Positions 1 through 9,286 of a DNA stretch of 64,000 nt are shown piece by piece. The notes beneath the pieces are model-generated. The model made no database searches, was not told the DNA's origin, and was given only the letters and a program-made list of their open reading frames with translations. Source of the DNA: Komagataeibacter xylinus (GTDB lineage: Bacteria; Pseudomonadota; Alphaproteobacteria; Acetobacterales; Acetobacteraceae); the NCBI RefSeq assembly GCF_004302915.1, contig NZ_QQBI01000008.1, positions 61,576 through 125,575 on the forward strand, written 5' to 3'. Within the stretch, counting starts at the first letter, position 1, and the number at the start of each line of letters is the position of its first letter. The translations under genes were made by a program, and so were the position numbers.

Positions 1-246
1 GGTGCCATGCCAACGGCGACCACTGGTTCCGGCCGGGAAGGGAGATGATGTGCAATGACCCGCAAGTCAGGAGACCTGCCATTGTCCTTTAACGATATCG
101 CCGGGCGGGCATGACCGGAGATGGATATAAGACCATGCGCCCTCCGAGCTGACATCCCGTATGCCGTAGCAGCGACGGGCCTTTTCATTGGTCCGTCATC
201 TTCTGGCCCTTTGGTGCCAGACCCATCCTGACGGGATGTTTCCACC
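1..246. other. Region upstream of the porin gene, no gene seen
   Basis: No convincing coding sequence or RNA is visible. The stretch ends at the porin start codon and presumably carries its promoter, but I cannot place -35/-10 boxes with confidence. Confidence 0.4.
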
Positions 247-1866
247 ATGAAACTGCATATTCTCCCCGCACGCCGGCAGCCCCTGTCGCGCCTGCTGCTG
301 CTGTCGGGCGCCCTGGGCGGCGCATATTGCACCGCAGCCCATGCCCAGACCCAGATCGCGCTGGACCGCGCCCGCCTGGGCAACTCCACGCCACTGATCG
401 TGCAGATCGACCCCGCCACGGTGCGCGATTCAGAACGCGCCACCGCTGAAGCGGAGGAAAAAGCCGCGGGCGACGGTGACAGGCTCGACACCAGCGGCAA
501 CCTGCTGGGCAATATGTGGGGTGCACGGCCATGGCTGTACAAGCACGGCATCAGCTTCGACATTCAGGAAGTCGATGAAGTATGGGGCAACGGCACCGGC
601 GGCACGCCATCGGGCAATGATGGCGCCAGTGGCTCGGGCACCGGGCCTGCCTATGATGGTGTGACCATGCCCACGCTCACCGTCGATACCGAGAAGCTGT
701 TTGGGCTGAAGGGCGGCCTGTTCAATGTCAGCGCATTGCAGACACGCGGGCGCTCGATCTCGCAGGATCACCTGGCCAATTTCAACCCCGTCAGCGGGTT
801 CGAGGCCGACCGCTCCACCCGCCTGTTCGAGCTGTGGTACCAGCAGTCCTTCCTGAAAGGCAAGCTCGACGTCAAGATCGGCCAGCAGGATCTCGATACC
901 GAATTCCTGATCAGCGATTACGCCTCGCTTTACCTCAACGCCAATTTCGGCTGGCCCATGGCGCCCTCGGTCAACCTGTATGGCGGCGGGCCATCCTGGC
1001 CGCTGTCGTCTCCCGCCATCCGCATCCGCTACCGGCCCAGCGAGAAGTTCACCTTCATGTTTGCCGCAGCCGACGACAACCCGCCGGGCAACCGCTACAA
1101 TTCTACCCCCATCCAGCAGGCCACAGGTTCCACCAGCGGGTACAATTCCGATCCGACCAGCCAGACCTATAATGGATCTAACGGTACCAACTTCAATATG
1201 GGAACCGGCGCACTGCTGATCACCGAGCTGCAATACGCGCTCAACCCCCAGCCCGCCGACATGGCGCACGCGACCACGAACCCCGGCCTGCCGGGCGTGT
1301 ACAAGCTGGGCGGCTATTACGATACCGCGAAGTTTGCCGACTACCGCTACAACAATCTGGGCCAGGCGCTCGGCAGCCCGAATGACACCACCGGCATCCC
1401 GCGCTGGGACCGGGGTAACTGGATGGTGTATGGCATCATTGACCAGATGCTCTGGCGGCCTTCCATCACATCGGCCCGGTCGGTGGGCCTGTTCGTGCGC
1501 GCCACCGGCAATAGTGGCGACCGCAACCTGATCAGCTTCGCCATTGATGCGGGGCTGAACCTCAAGGCCCCGTTCAAGGGCCGCGACAATGACACGATCG
1601 GGCTGGGCTGGGGCATTGGGCGCGCCAGCTCGGGCGAGCGGCAGTTCGACCGCAACACGGCCCTGAGCGCCTATACCCCCGTGCAGGGCAATGAAAACCA
1701 CCTTGAACTGACCTATCAGGCGCAGGTCACACCATGGATGGTGATGCAGCCTGACTTCCAGTACGTGTGGAACCCCTCGGGCGGCGTACCGGATTATGGC
1801 GTGAGCTATAACCGCCGCGTGGGCAACGAGGCCATTTTTGGCCTGCACAGCAGCATTACGTTCTGA
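247..1866 (+). CDS. oprB: OprB-family carbohydrate-selective porin
   Basis: A 539-residue outer-membrane protein with an N-terminal signal peptide ending near AAHAQ. It then has the OprB-type opening: a helical/linker part followed by GARPWLYKHGISFDIQ around residue 91, where a long beta-barrel begins. It ends in Ser-Ile-Thr-Phe; a C-terminal Phe is typical of BAM-assembled barrels. Family members form passive sugar channels, and in acetic acid bacteria they admit sugars and polyols to periplasmic dehydrogenases. The neighbours do not specify a substrate. The stop codon overlaps the start of a small membrane-segment ORF. The family call is firm; the substrate is unknown. Confidence 0.93.
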   Translation: MKLHILPARRQPLSRLLLLSGALGGAYCTAAHAQTQIALDRARLGNSTPLIVQIDPATVRDSERATAEAEEKAAGDGDRLDTSGNLLGNMWGARPWLYKHGISFDIQEVDEVWGNGTGGTPSGNDGASGSGTGPAYDGVTMPTLTVDTEKLFGLKGGLFNVSALQTRGRSISQDHLANFNPVSGFEADRSTRLFELWYQQSFLKGKLDVKIGQQDLDTEFLISDYASLYLNANFGWPMAPSVNLYGGGPSWPLSSPAIRIRYRPSEKFTFMFAAADDNPPGNRYNSTPIQQATGSTSGYNSDPTSQTYNGSNGTNFNMGTGALLITELQYALNPQPADMAHATTNPGLPGVYKLGGYYDTAKFADYRYNNLGQALGSPNDTTGIPRWDRGNWMVYGIIDQMLWRPSITSARSVGLFVRATGNSGDRNLISFAIDAGLNLKAPFKGRDNDTIGLGWGIGRASSGERQFDRNTALSAYTPVQGNENHLELTYQAQVTPWMVMQPDFQYVWNPSGGVPDYGVSYNRRVGNEAIFGLHSSITF

Positions 1867-1991
1867 TGGGCGACCCCGCCACCCCGCGCACGCGGGGCTG
1901 GTCGGGCGCGATCGTGCTGCTGCTTATGGTGCTGCTTTTCGCGCCCGGACGGGCCAATGCCCCCAATCCCCGCAACGATACATCCCGGTAA
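1866..1991 (+). CDS. Possible 41-residue membrane/secreted peptide coupled to the porin
   Basis: The ATG overlaps the porin stop (TGATG), the arrangement used for translational coupling. The predicted peptide has a short polar N-terminus with two arginines, a hydrophobic run (AIVLLLMVLLFAP) and a small-residue site before a polar tail. It could be a signal peptide or a single transmembrane segment. There is no family match that I recognise and it may be chance. Conservation of the overlap in related strains would decide. Confidence 0.3.
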   Translation: MGDPATPRTRGWSGAIVLLLMVLLFAPGRANAPNPRNDTSR

Positions 1992-2074
1992 AGGCAAAAG
2001 CACAGGGCTACATTGAAAAATTTGTATTCTTGTTACGTCCTCCCCCCGCCCTATAAATAAAAGGGGAGGAATCC

Positions 2075-2641
2075 ATGTCCTACTACGACAGGTTTGATGA
2101 TGTCCGCACCATCATGCGCACGGTGGCAAACAACCGATGGCTGGAATGTTCCCCCCGCGCCCCCCAAGGCAGGACCACCTTCATCCTGCTCGACATCTGC
2201 AACATCATCCAGCTGAAGCTGGAATATGATGGCACGACCCTGTACCAGAACATCGGCGGTGCAGAACGCTATCCGCTCCATGCTTTTGATGATCCCATCC
2301 ATGAACTGGCGGGCAGGCTTGGCGTAAAGGCCATCACGCATATCATGCAGCCGGACTACATCGTGCTGCATGAGCTTGAGGATTATGAGGTTCTGGGCGC
2401 GGGCGCGCCTGCACGCGCCCAGCCGGCCCGGGCCTATAACGTGTGCAGCATGATCCATTGCGCGACATACGACCTGTATGCCCGCCCGCCCACGCCGGTG
2501 TGCATCGTCTATGACTATGCCAGCATTACCCTGCACTATAACCCGACCCTTGCACGCAGCCGGCCCCAACGGCGCAAGCGCCGTGGCTTACTCGGGCTGG
2601 TGAAATGGTTCTTCACACCGCCCAGGAAATACGCAACGTGA
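2075..2641 (+). CDS. Hypothetical protein (188 aa)
   Basis: The start is supported by a very strong Shine-Dalgarno sequence (AAGGGGAGGA, five bases upstream). The product is soluble with no signal peptide, and has a basic C-terminal tail (RSRPQRRKRRG, then a WFF-containing segment) that could contact membrane or nucleic acid. I recognise no domain. It stands alone between the porin and a lipoprotein gene, without operon spacing. Confidence 0.6.
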   Translation: MSYYDRFDDVRTIMRTVANNRWLECSPRAPQGRTTFILLDICNIIQLKLEYDGTTLYQNIGGAERYPLHAFDDPIHELAGRLGVKAITHIMQPDYIVLHELEDYEVLGAGAPARAQPARAYNVCSMIHCATYDLYARPPTPVCIVYDYASITLHYNPTLARSRPQRRKRRGLLGLVKWFFTPPRKYAT

Positions 2642-2767
2642 TGCGCCGCCTGCCGCACGGGATGCAGCTGCCTTAAAAAAACATCGCAGCCATCAGGCAA
2701 AAACAGTTTCACGCCTTCTTTTTGCATTATATGGAGCCTTGATGATCAGGCCCGAACAACCCGCCGC

Positions 2768-3439
2768 ATGACGGGTTTGCGCGCCCCGCCAAAAAGGAAA
2801 AAACCGTTGCGCCGTCTTGTTGCTTTATGTCTTCCGCTCGCCATGGCCGCCTGCGCGCAGCATGCACCCCGCCCCATGGTCAATTACTGCAGCCAGCCTG
2901 CCATTGGCGCGGCCATCGTGCGCACGGCAAACCAGGGCGCACCCAAAGCCTCGCCCGCCATCCGTTTCGAAGGGGGCACGGTCAAGAGTTCGGTCTATAA
3001 CGACCATGTTCAGGTGCTCGCCTGCCATGGCAGCCTCGTGCGGGGCGATGGCACGCGCGAGGATGGCGTGGCGATTGCCCGCCTGTCGCACATGCATACG
3101 GACTGGAAAGCCCTGTGGAGCACAACGGCTGCAACCCACCAGTGGATGTCGGATGCCGATATCGCGCGCAACCAGCAGGACCGTTACGCCAATTATTACG
3201 AACACACGCCGCAGGCCTGCAAGCCCTACGCGCATGACCTGTTCTATGGCACCCCGAAATCGGACAAGGAAACCGACCACCTGCGCGAGACGCTGTATGA
3301 CTGCCTTGCCGCGCATGACGTCAAGCCGCTGCGCCCCGTCTCGGGCGTGGAGCATACCTACAGCCCGTTTGGCCTGAATTTCTACATTCCCTACTACACC
3401 AACCTCAACGCGGATGATAACGGTCCCTTCCTGTACTGA
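2768..3439 (+). CDS. Putative lipoprotein of unknown function
   Basis: The N-terminus is basic, then hydrophobic, and ends in a lipobox-like LAMAAC, so the mature protein is probably a lipidated periplasmic or outer-membrane protein. The ATG lacks a clear ribosome site. A TTG at 2807 lies 8 bases after AAGGA and would give a compact lipoprotein signal (MRRLVALCLPLAMAAC), so the real start may be there. Several cysteines (YCSQP, LACHG, PQACKP, YDCLA) suggest disulfides. The next gene begins 18 bases after the stop, so the two may be co-transcribed. I do not recognise the family. Confidence 0.6.
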   Translation: MTGLRAPPKRKKPLRRLVALCLPLAMAACAQHAPRPMVNYCSQPAIGAAIVRTANQGAPKASPAIRFEGGTVKSSVYNDHVQVLACHGSLVRGDGTREDGVAIARLSHMHTDWKALWSTTAATHQWMSDADIARNQQDRYANYYEHTPQACKPYAHDLFYGTPKSDKETDHLRETLYDCLAAHDVKPLRPVSGVEHTYSPFGLNFYIPYYTNLNADDNGPFLY

Positions 3440-3457
3440 AGCCTGGGAACACCCGCC

Positions 3458-3955
3458 ATGGCCATCGTGCCGATCATCCGCTACCCGCATGCCTGCCTCG
3501 AACAGATCGCCCGCCCCGTTGACGCCACCAGCGCCGAAACGGCCCTTTTGGCCCACGACCTGCTCGATACCCTGCGCGCGGCACCGGGCCTGGGGATTAC
3601 CGCCAGCCACGTGGGCCAGCCCCTGCGGCTGGTGGTGATCGACCTGCATGATGGCGCGGGCGCGCATGTCTATGCCAACCCCGAGATCATCTGGCACTCG
3701 GATGATACCGCCACGATGGAGGAAGGCAGCCTGTCCATGCCGGGCATCCACGCGCCCGTCACCCGGCCTGCCCGCGTGCGGGTACGCTACGACCGCCCCG
3801 ACGGCACCGTGGCCGAAGACGAGGCCTGCGGCCTGCTGGGTGCGTGCCTGCAGCACGAGATCGACCAGACCAATGGCCTGTTCTGGACCCGGCGCCTGTC
3901 ACGCCTGCGGCGCGAGCGCGCGCTCAGGCGGTATGCCAAGCTGGAGCGGGGATAA
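3458..3955 (+). CDS. Peptide deformylase-like protein with degenerate active site
   Basis: The 165-residue protein has the length and fold signature of peptide deformylase, which removes formyl from nascent peptides with a Cys-His-His bound metal. All three motifs are altered. Motif 1 reads GLGITASHVG (usually GxGLAAPQxG). Motif 2 reads EGSLS with Ser91 in place of the metal-ligand Cys. Motif 3 reads HEIDQ, with His133 and Glu134 kept but the second ligand His replaced by Gln137. Normal deformylase activity is therefore doubtful. It may be a regulatory or binding paralogue beside a normal def gene elsewhere. It follows the lipoprotein gene by 18 bases. Confidence 0.8.
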   Translation: MAIVPIIRYPHACLEQIARPVDATSAETALLAHDLLDTLRAAPGLGITASHVGQPLRLVVIDLHDGAGAHVYANPEIIWHSDDTATMEEGSLSMPGIHAPVTRPARVRVRYDRPDGTVAEDEACGLLGACLQHEIDQTNGLFWTRRLSRLRRERALRRYAKLERG

Positions 3956-3978
3956 GCGTTTCCACGTGGCGTCTTTAC

Positions 3979-4024
3979 GAAGCTTTTTGAAAAAAGCTTC
4001 ACCAAAAACCTTTATCCGTTTTCT
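3979..4024. repeat. Dispersed hairpin repeat, copy 1
   Basis: A perfect inverted repeat with GAAGCTTTTT arms and a 2-base loop, followed by the family edge ACCAAAAACCTTTAT. It sits between convergent genes, where it could terminate transcription from both sides. Confidence 0.75.
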
Positions 4025-4753
4025 TCAGTCCGCCTGGCCGTCATCGAGCATGTAGCCGCTTGAGCGCACGGTGCGGATCAGGTCCGCCCCGCCCGTGGCG
4101 TTGAGTGCGAGGCGCAGGCGGCGGATATGCACATCCACCGTGCGTTCCTCCACATGGATGCGGTCATCCCACGCGGCCGCCAGAATTTCAGCGCGCGAAA
4201 ACACCCGGCGCGGATGGCGCATGAGATGCAGCAGGATGCGGTATTCGGTCGGCCCCAGCGCAATGGTGCTGCCCGCGCGCGACACGCGGCGGCCGCCATG
4301 GTCGATCGTGACATCGGCAAAGGTCAGGACATCCCCCTCCGCCACTGCGGCAGATGTTGCTCCCCGCCCGGCACTACGCCGCATCACCGCGCGCACGCGC
4401 GCATGCAGCACGTCCATGCCGCAGGGCTTGACGAGGTAGTCATCCGCCCCGGTATCGAGCGCGTGAATGGAATCCTGCTCCTCGCCGCGCGCGGTGAGCA
4501 TGATGATGGGCAGGTAGCGCGTGGCCGCCGCCATGCGCAGCCTGCGGCACAGATCGACCCCGGACAGGCCGGGCATCATCCAGTCCAGCAGCACGAGGTC
4601 GGGTTTCCAGCTTGTCACCCCGGTCAGGGCATCAAGCCCGTTATCGACCGGCATGACCGTATGCCCCGCCGCCTCGAGGTTGTAGGTGAGCATGACGGAC
4701 AGGGCGGCGTCGTCCTCCGCAACAAGGATGCGGAGCGGTTGATCAGCCTGCAC
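4025..4753 (-). CDS. phoB: Phosphate regulon response regulator PhoB
   Basis: An OmpR/PhoB-type regulator of 242 residues. The receiver domain (about 1-125) has the acidic pocket (AEDD), the phospho-acceptor Asp in LLLDWMMPG, a Thr in MLTAR and the Lys in LVKPC. The C-terminal winged helix (about 145-240) includes RVFSRAEILAAAW and the ERTVDVHIRRLR recognition region. It follows phoU after a 5-base gap on the same strand, so the pair is probably one transcript. No pst transporter genes or phoR are adjacent. Regulon targets were not seen. Confidence 0.93.
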   Translation of the reverse strand: MQADQPLRILVAEDDAALSVMLTYNLEAAGHTVMPVDNGLDALTGVTSWKPDLVLLDWMMPGLSGVDLCRRLRMAAATRYLPIIMLTARGEEQDSIHALDTGADDYLVKPCGMDVLHARVRAVMRRSAGRGATSAAVAEGDVLTFADVTIDHGGRRVSRAGSTIALGPTEYRILLHLMRHPRRVFSRAEILAAAWDDRIHVEERTVDVHIRRLRLALNATGGADLIRTVRSSGYMLDDGQAD

Positions 4754-4758
4754 GGGCC

Positions 4759-5466
4759 CTAGCTTCCCTGGCCCGAGAACCCGCCGCGTGGCCGCACCAC
4801 GGGCAGGATCTCGCCGGTGGCGGTGTAGTACACGCGCTCGGCAATGTTGGTGGCATGGTCACCGATGCGCTCAAGGTTCTTGGCAATGAACAAAAGGTGG
4901 GTGCATGGCCCGATATTGCGCGGGTCTTCCATCATGTAGGTCACGAGTTCGCGGAACATGGCGTTGTAGAGTTCATCCACCGCCGTGTCGGACTGCCACA
5001 CCTCGCGCGCGAGGTCGGGGTTGCGCTGGCTCATGGCGTCAATGGCGCGGCGCAGGTTGTCCTGCACCAGGCGGCCCATGCTGCGCAGGCCGCTGAGCGA
5101 GATGCGCGAGGCCACCAGTTCGGCCCGCAGCGAACGCCGGGCGATGGAGGCGGCGCAATCGCCAATGCGTTCCATGTCGCCGGTAATCTTGAGTGCCGAG
5201 ACCACCTCGCGCAGGTCACCCGCCACGGGCGAGCGCAGGGCGAGGATACGGATCACCATCGCCTCCACATCGCGCTCGAGCGCATCGACCTGCGGGTCGA
5301 GGTCGGCTGCGATGCCGGCGGCATTCTCGTCACGGTCGGCAATGGCGGCAACGGCCTGCGAGGTCTGGCGTTCCACCAATCCGCCCATGCGCGCCATCAT
5401 GGAGCGCAACTGCTCGAGTTCCTGCTCGTAACTGCGTACGATATGTGCTGATTCCTGTCCCACCAC
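4759..5466 (-). CDS. phoU: Phosphate transport regulator PhoU
   Basis: A 235-residue all-helical protein with the two-fold PhoU repeat. Metal-cluster-type motifs (ITGDMERIGDCAASIA and AKNLERIGDHATNIAE) occur once in each half, as in the family. PhoU damps PhoR signalling and Pst uptake. I chose a GTG start because AGAAGG lies 6 bases before it and the resulting length matches the family. An in-frame ATG further upstream (at 5532) adds about 22 unusual residues and has no ribosome site. Confidence 0.92.
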   Translation of the reverse strand: MVGQESAHIVRSYEQELEQLRSMMARMGGLVERQTSQAVAAIADRDENAAGIAADLDPQVDALERDVEAMVIRILALRSPVAGDLREVVSALKITGDMERIGDCAASIARRSLRAELVASRISLSGLRSMGRLVQDNLRRAIDAMSQRNPDLAREVWQSDTAVDELYNAMFRELVTYMMEDPRNIGPCTHLLFIAKNLERIGDHATNIAERVYYTATGEILPVVRPRGGFSGQGS

Positions 5467-5633
5467 CCGCAACCTTCTTGCCTGCCTGCCCGCGCCATTC
5501 CGCACGATAACGGGGCTTACGATGCCTTGCATGACTATACTATATCGGTCCCCGATTTGTTCAAGACGATGTCATATCCCACCCGGATGAGACAGAATAA
5601 TGAAATAAAAAGATATTTTTCAGGAACGCCCCC

Positions 5634-7964
5634 ATGCCGCGCCCGCCCTGCCGCCCCGTTGTGTTCCCCGCCACCTCCGCTGGCCGCCTGAATGTGCTCA
5701 CGGTCGCCCTCAGCACCCTGCTTGGCCTCGGGCCGGGCATGGCGGCGGCTGATGATACCACCGCCACCACGCCTGCTGCCACAAAACCGCCCCGCCCCCC
5801 TGCCACGGGCAAGGTGGAGCGGCTGACCGTGACCAGCCAGCGCGTGGTGGGCACCGAGCCCGGTGGCGGGCTGATCCGGGTGGAGGATGCGGCGAAATCG
5901 GTCAGCACCATCGGCACGGATTTCATGCGCAAGCAGGCGCCGAGCGCCACGGCGTTCGACATGGTCAGCCTGCTGCCGGGTGCCAATGTCTCCTCATCCG
6001 ACCCGCTGGGCTTTTCACCCCAGACCAATATCAGCGTGCGGGGCCTTGGCGGGGATTCGCTGGGCTATGTGCTCGAGGGCATGCCGCTCAACGATATCGC
6101 CTATTACAACGGCTATCCCGGCCAGTTTGCCGATACCGAGAATTACCAGAGCGTCTCGCTCGCGCAGGGCTCGGCGGATCTCGACTCCCCCGTGCTCAAC
6201 GCGGCGGGGGGGCTGATGAGCATGACCTTCCGCGATCCGTCCATGCGGGCGGGAGGGTATGCCGATGTATCCTACGGCTCCTACAACACCAACCGCCAGT
6301 TCCTGCGGCTTGAAACCGGGCAGATCGGGCATACCGGCCTGCGGGGCTTCGTGTCCTACTCGCATGGCTATACCGATAACTGGCGCGGGCCGGGCCATGA
6401 CGAGCGCCAGCATATCGACTTCAAGTTCCTGCGCGAGTGGGGTCAGGGCAACCGGGTCTCGCTGATCGGCACATGGAACACGATGGTAGCCAGCTACTAC
6501 CCGCCGGTCGACAAAACCGACTGGCAGGCCCAGGGCGTACATGGCGCAGCCAACAACCTCGCCGCCACCTACAACCCCAATAACGCAGCAGGCGGCACCG
6601 ATTACTGGGCGCTGTACCGCCAGCCCGAGCGCATTGCCTACCTTGCCGCCCCCGCGCGCTTCATGCTGGCGCGCGGGCTGCACCTCAAGGTCACGCCCTA
6701 TGCGCAGTGGAGCTACGGCAACGACCCCGGCGGCACGACGCTGGGCGATGCCGGGCTTTCAGGCGGGGCGGATGCGGCCACGGTGGTGCGCTCGAACTGG
6801 ACCCAGACCAGTTACCGCTCGGGCTTCAACGCAACCCTCGACTGGCAGCTTGGCAACCATGACCTCGTGTTCGGCTACTGGTACGACTACTCCGATGACA
6901 GCGAGCACCAGCCCTTCACCGCCGTGAACGCGCAAGGCTATGCGCCCGACATCTGGGTGGACCGCATCAGCCGCACCCTGCTCGATGCCAGCGGCCAGCA
7001 GGTCGACGCGGGCAGCTACCACATGATCTCCCAGACCAACGCGCTCTATATCGGCGATAGGATGCACTTCCTGCATAAGAAGCTGATGGTGGATGTGGGC
7101 TTCAAGGAAGTGATGCTCGACCGCACCGGCACCACCACATCAGGTGGCGTGCAGACGGCGGCGGGCAGCAACAGCGCCACACCCCTGCCGCGCATCGCCA
7201 TCCGCTACCAGATCACGCCGCGCCACATGGTGTTCTTCAACACCACCACCAATTTCCGCACGCCTGATGAAAGCGCGCTGTTTGGGGGCGTAACCGCAAG
7301 CGGCACCACAACACAACTTAAAAACGAATATTCCGTGTCGGAGGAACTGGGCTACCGCTACAATGGCGACCTGATCGTGGGCAGCCTGACGCTGTTCAAC
7401 TACAATTTCACCAACCGCGAAATCCAGACCCTGCTCAACGTGAACGGCGCACAGGTGGATTCCACCATCAATGGCGGCGGCCAGACCTCACGTGGGGTGG
7501 ATGTGGAGATCGGGCTCAGGCCGTGGCACCACTTCGCCCCCTACCTGTCGGGCGAATACCTGCATGCCACCATTGACAGCGACATCCCGTCCGCCACCGG
7601 CATGCTGGCCACGCGGGGCAAGATGGCGGTGGAAAGCCCGACGCTGCAGGCATCGGCGGGGCTGAGTTATGATGACGGGCATTTCTTCGGGCTGGCCTCG
7701 GTGCATTATACCGGGCGGCAGTATTCAACCTTCATGAATGACGAGCGCATGCCCGACCACACCACGGGCAACCTCGCCATCGGCTACCGCATGGATGACC
7801 ACGCGTTTTTCTCGCACCCCGAATTCCGCATGAACTTCATCAACATCACCAACCAGCATTACCTCTCTGGCGTGGCGACACCCACGCTGACCAAAGCCGA
7901 CGGGCCGCAATATTACGTGGGCGGCGGGCTTGCGGTGCTGTTTACCGCCGCCACGGGGTTCTGA
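5634..7964 (+). CDS. TonB-dependent outer-membrane receptor
   Basis: A 776-residue protein with a signal region ending near GMAAADD, then a plug domain (about 65-200; TDFMRKQAPSATAFDMVSLLPG, NISVRGLGGDS) and a long beta-barrel ending AATGF with a terminal Phe. A TonB box-like segment (VERLTVTSQR) precedes the plug. Such receptors import scarce ligands using TonB energy. The ligand cannot be told from sequence; the nearest neighbours are phosphate-response genes and a sugar-type MFS transporter. AGGA precedes the ATG. The 3' end overlaps the convergent transporter gene by 52 bases. Confidence 0.9.
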   Translation: MPRPPCRPVVFPATSAGRLNVLTVALSTLLGLGPGMAAADDTTATTPAATKPPRPPATGKVERLTVTSQRVVGTEPGGGLIRVEDAAKSVSTIGTDFMRKQAPSATAFDMVSLLPGANVSSSDPLGFSPQTNISVRGLGGDSLGYVLEGMPLNDIAYYNGYPGQFADTENYQSVSLAQGSADLDSPVLNAAGGLMSMTFRDPSMRAGGYADVSYGSYNTNRQFLRLETGQIGHTGLRGFVSYSHGYTDNWRGPGHDERQHIDFKFLREWGQGNRVSLIGTWNTMVASYYPPVDKTDWQAQGVHGAANNLAATYNPNNAAGGTDYWALYRQPERIAYLAAPARFMLARGLHLKVTPYAQWSYGNDPGGTTLGDAGLSGGADAATVVRSNWTQTSYRSGFNATLDWQLGNHDLVFGYWYDYSDDSEHQPFTAVNAQGYAPDIWVDRISRTLLDASGQQVDAGSYHMISQTNALYIGDRMHFLHKKLMVDVGFKEVMLDRTGTTTSGGVQTAAGSNSATPLPRIAIRYQITPRHMVFFNTTTNFRTPDESALFGGVTASGTTTQLKNEYSVSEELGYRYNGDLIVGSLTLFNYNFTNREIQTLLNVNGAQVDSTINGGGQTSRGVDVEIGLRPWHHFAPYLSGEYLHATIDSDIPSATGMLATRGKMAVESPTLQASAGLSYDDGHFFGLASVHYTGRQYSTFMNDERMPDHTTGNLAIGYRMDDHAFFSHPEFRMNFINITNQHYLSGVATPTLTKADGPQYYVGGGLAVLFTAATGF

Positions 7965-9286
7965 GCCGCAAGCCCGCGCAGCACCACCGTGCCCGCCAGC
8001 AGGTACAGCACGGCAGGCACCAGCAGGAAGCCCGCATGGATGCCCGCCTGCGCCTGCACTGTCTGGTGGCCCGCGCCGCTGGCCAGCCCCGCCGCCGCCA
8101 GCACGCCCGCCAGCAGGCTGCCACCAATGTCAAACGCCATTTTCGATGCCATGGAATTGAGCGCCCAGCCCAGCCCCACAGTGTGCAGGCCGTCCGCCCC
8201 GCCTTCGTGCCGCATGGCCTGCGCCAGCAGGGTAAAGCAGGCCGGGTTGCACACCCCCACGCACAGCCCGAACAGCGCCAGCCCCGCCCCGGTCAGGTCC
8301 AGCCGCGCAGGCAGCCCATAGGCCAGCAGCAGGATGCCCCCCGCCGCAACCGTGCCGCGGCGCATGACCATGCCTGTGCCCCACCGTGCGCACAGGGGCA
8401 GGGAAAGCCCGCACCCGGCCAGCACCATCAGGCTCATCATGCCCAGCAGCCAGCCCGCCATGTGGTCGCCCGCATGCAGCACGTAGCGCACGTCATAGAC
8501 CAGCGTGCCGAACAGGAAGGTGCTGCCCAGCATGGTCAGCAGCATGGCCCCGGTCAGCCGCCGCCACGTCCGGTTGGCCAGCAGTGATACAACGAGCTGC
8601 CGGGGAGCCACATCGCCCCCATCCGTCGCCACCCGTTCATGGCACAGCCGCGCGGGCAGCCACACCAGAAGCCCCACCACGCAGGCCACCACCATCATGA
8701 ACAGGGCAAAGCCCGCCTGCCGGTTGCCCTGGCCCAGAAAATCAACGGCAGGCAGGGTGGCCATGCTGACCGCAAGCCCGCCAAGTGTTGCCCCCACCAT
8801 GCGGCTCGTGGCCAGGCGCAGGCGGATGGCGGGATCGGATGAAATCAGGCTGGTCATGACCCCGTAGGCGGTATTGACCACCCCGTAGCTCACGCACAGC
8901 CCCATATAGGCCACGCCCGCGCACACCCCGCGCGCGGCGATGGGCCAGCCCCGGGGCAGCGGCACGAAGGTCAGCACCACCAGCACCATGAACGGCACGA
9001 GCCCGCCGCGCAGCAGCGGCAGGGCCTGATGGCCCGCGGGCCTGCGGTCGATCCACAATCCTACGACCGGATCGGTCACGAGGCTTGCCGCGCGCGCGGC
9101 AAGCAGCATGAACCCCACCATGCGGGCGGGGAAAAAGCAGATATCGGTATAGAAATACGCCAGGTAGCTGAGCATCAGCCCCCAGATGATGTTGAACCCC
9201 GCATCACCCGCGCCAAATGCCACGATCTCCTTCAGCCCCACGCGGAGGGCAGGAGGAGGCGGCACCGGCGCGGGCGGGCGCATCAT
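7913..9286 (-). CDS. MFS/GPH-type cation symporter family transporter
   Basis: A membrane protein of about 457 residues with roughly 12 hydrophobic segments. The N-terminal [30 protein letters not shown] pattern and the [11 protein letters not shown] loop are typical of the glycoside-pentoside-hexuronide:cation symporters (MFS_2, melibiose-carrier type). The ATG overlaps the panB stop (ATGATG), indicating translational coupling. An upstream in-frame start would lie inside panB. The substrate is unknown. Linkage to panB suggests expression with pantothenate synthesis but does not prove a role in it. Confidence 0.82.
   Translation of the reverse strand: MMRPPAPVPPPPALRVGLKEIVAFGAGDAGFNIIWGLMLSYLAYFYTDICFFPARMVGFMLLAARAASLVTDPVVGLWIDRRPAGHQALPLLRGGLVPFMVLVVLTFVPLPRGWPIAARGVCAGVAYMGLCVSYGVVNTAYGVMTSLISSDPAIRLRLATSRMVGATLGGLAVSMATLPAVDFLGQGNRQAGFALFMMVVACVVGLLVWLPARLCHERVATDGGDVAPRQLVVSLLANRTWRRLTGAMLLTMLGSTFLFGTLVYDVRYVLHAGDHMAGWLLGMMSLMVLAGCGLSLPLCARWGTGMVMRRGTVAAGGILLLAYGLPARLDLTGAGLALFGLCVGVCNPACFTLLAQAMRHEGGADGLHTVGLGWALNSMASKMAFDIGGSLLAGVLAAAGLASGAGHQTVQAQAGIHAGFLLVPAVLYLLAGTVVLRGLAAQNPVAAVNSTASPPPT

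Noticed and set aside
430..1848. Minus-strand frame opposite the porin
   Set aside because: A shadow frame. The porin has a clear signal peptide, domain pattern and C-terminal Phe.
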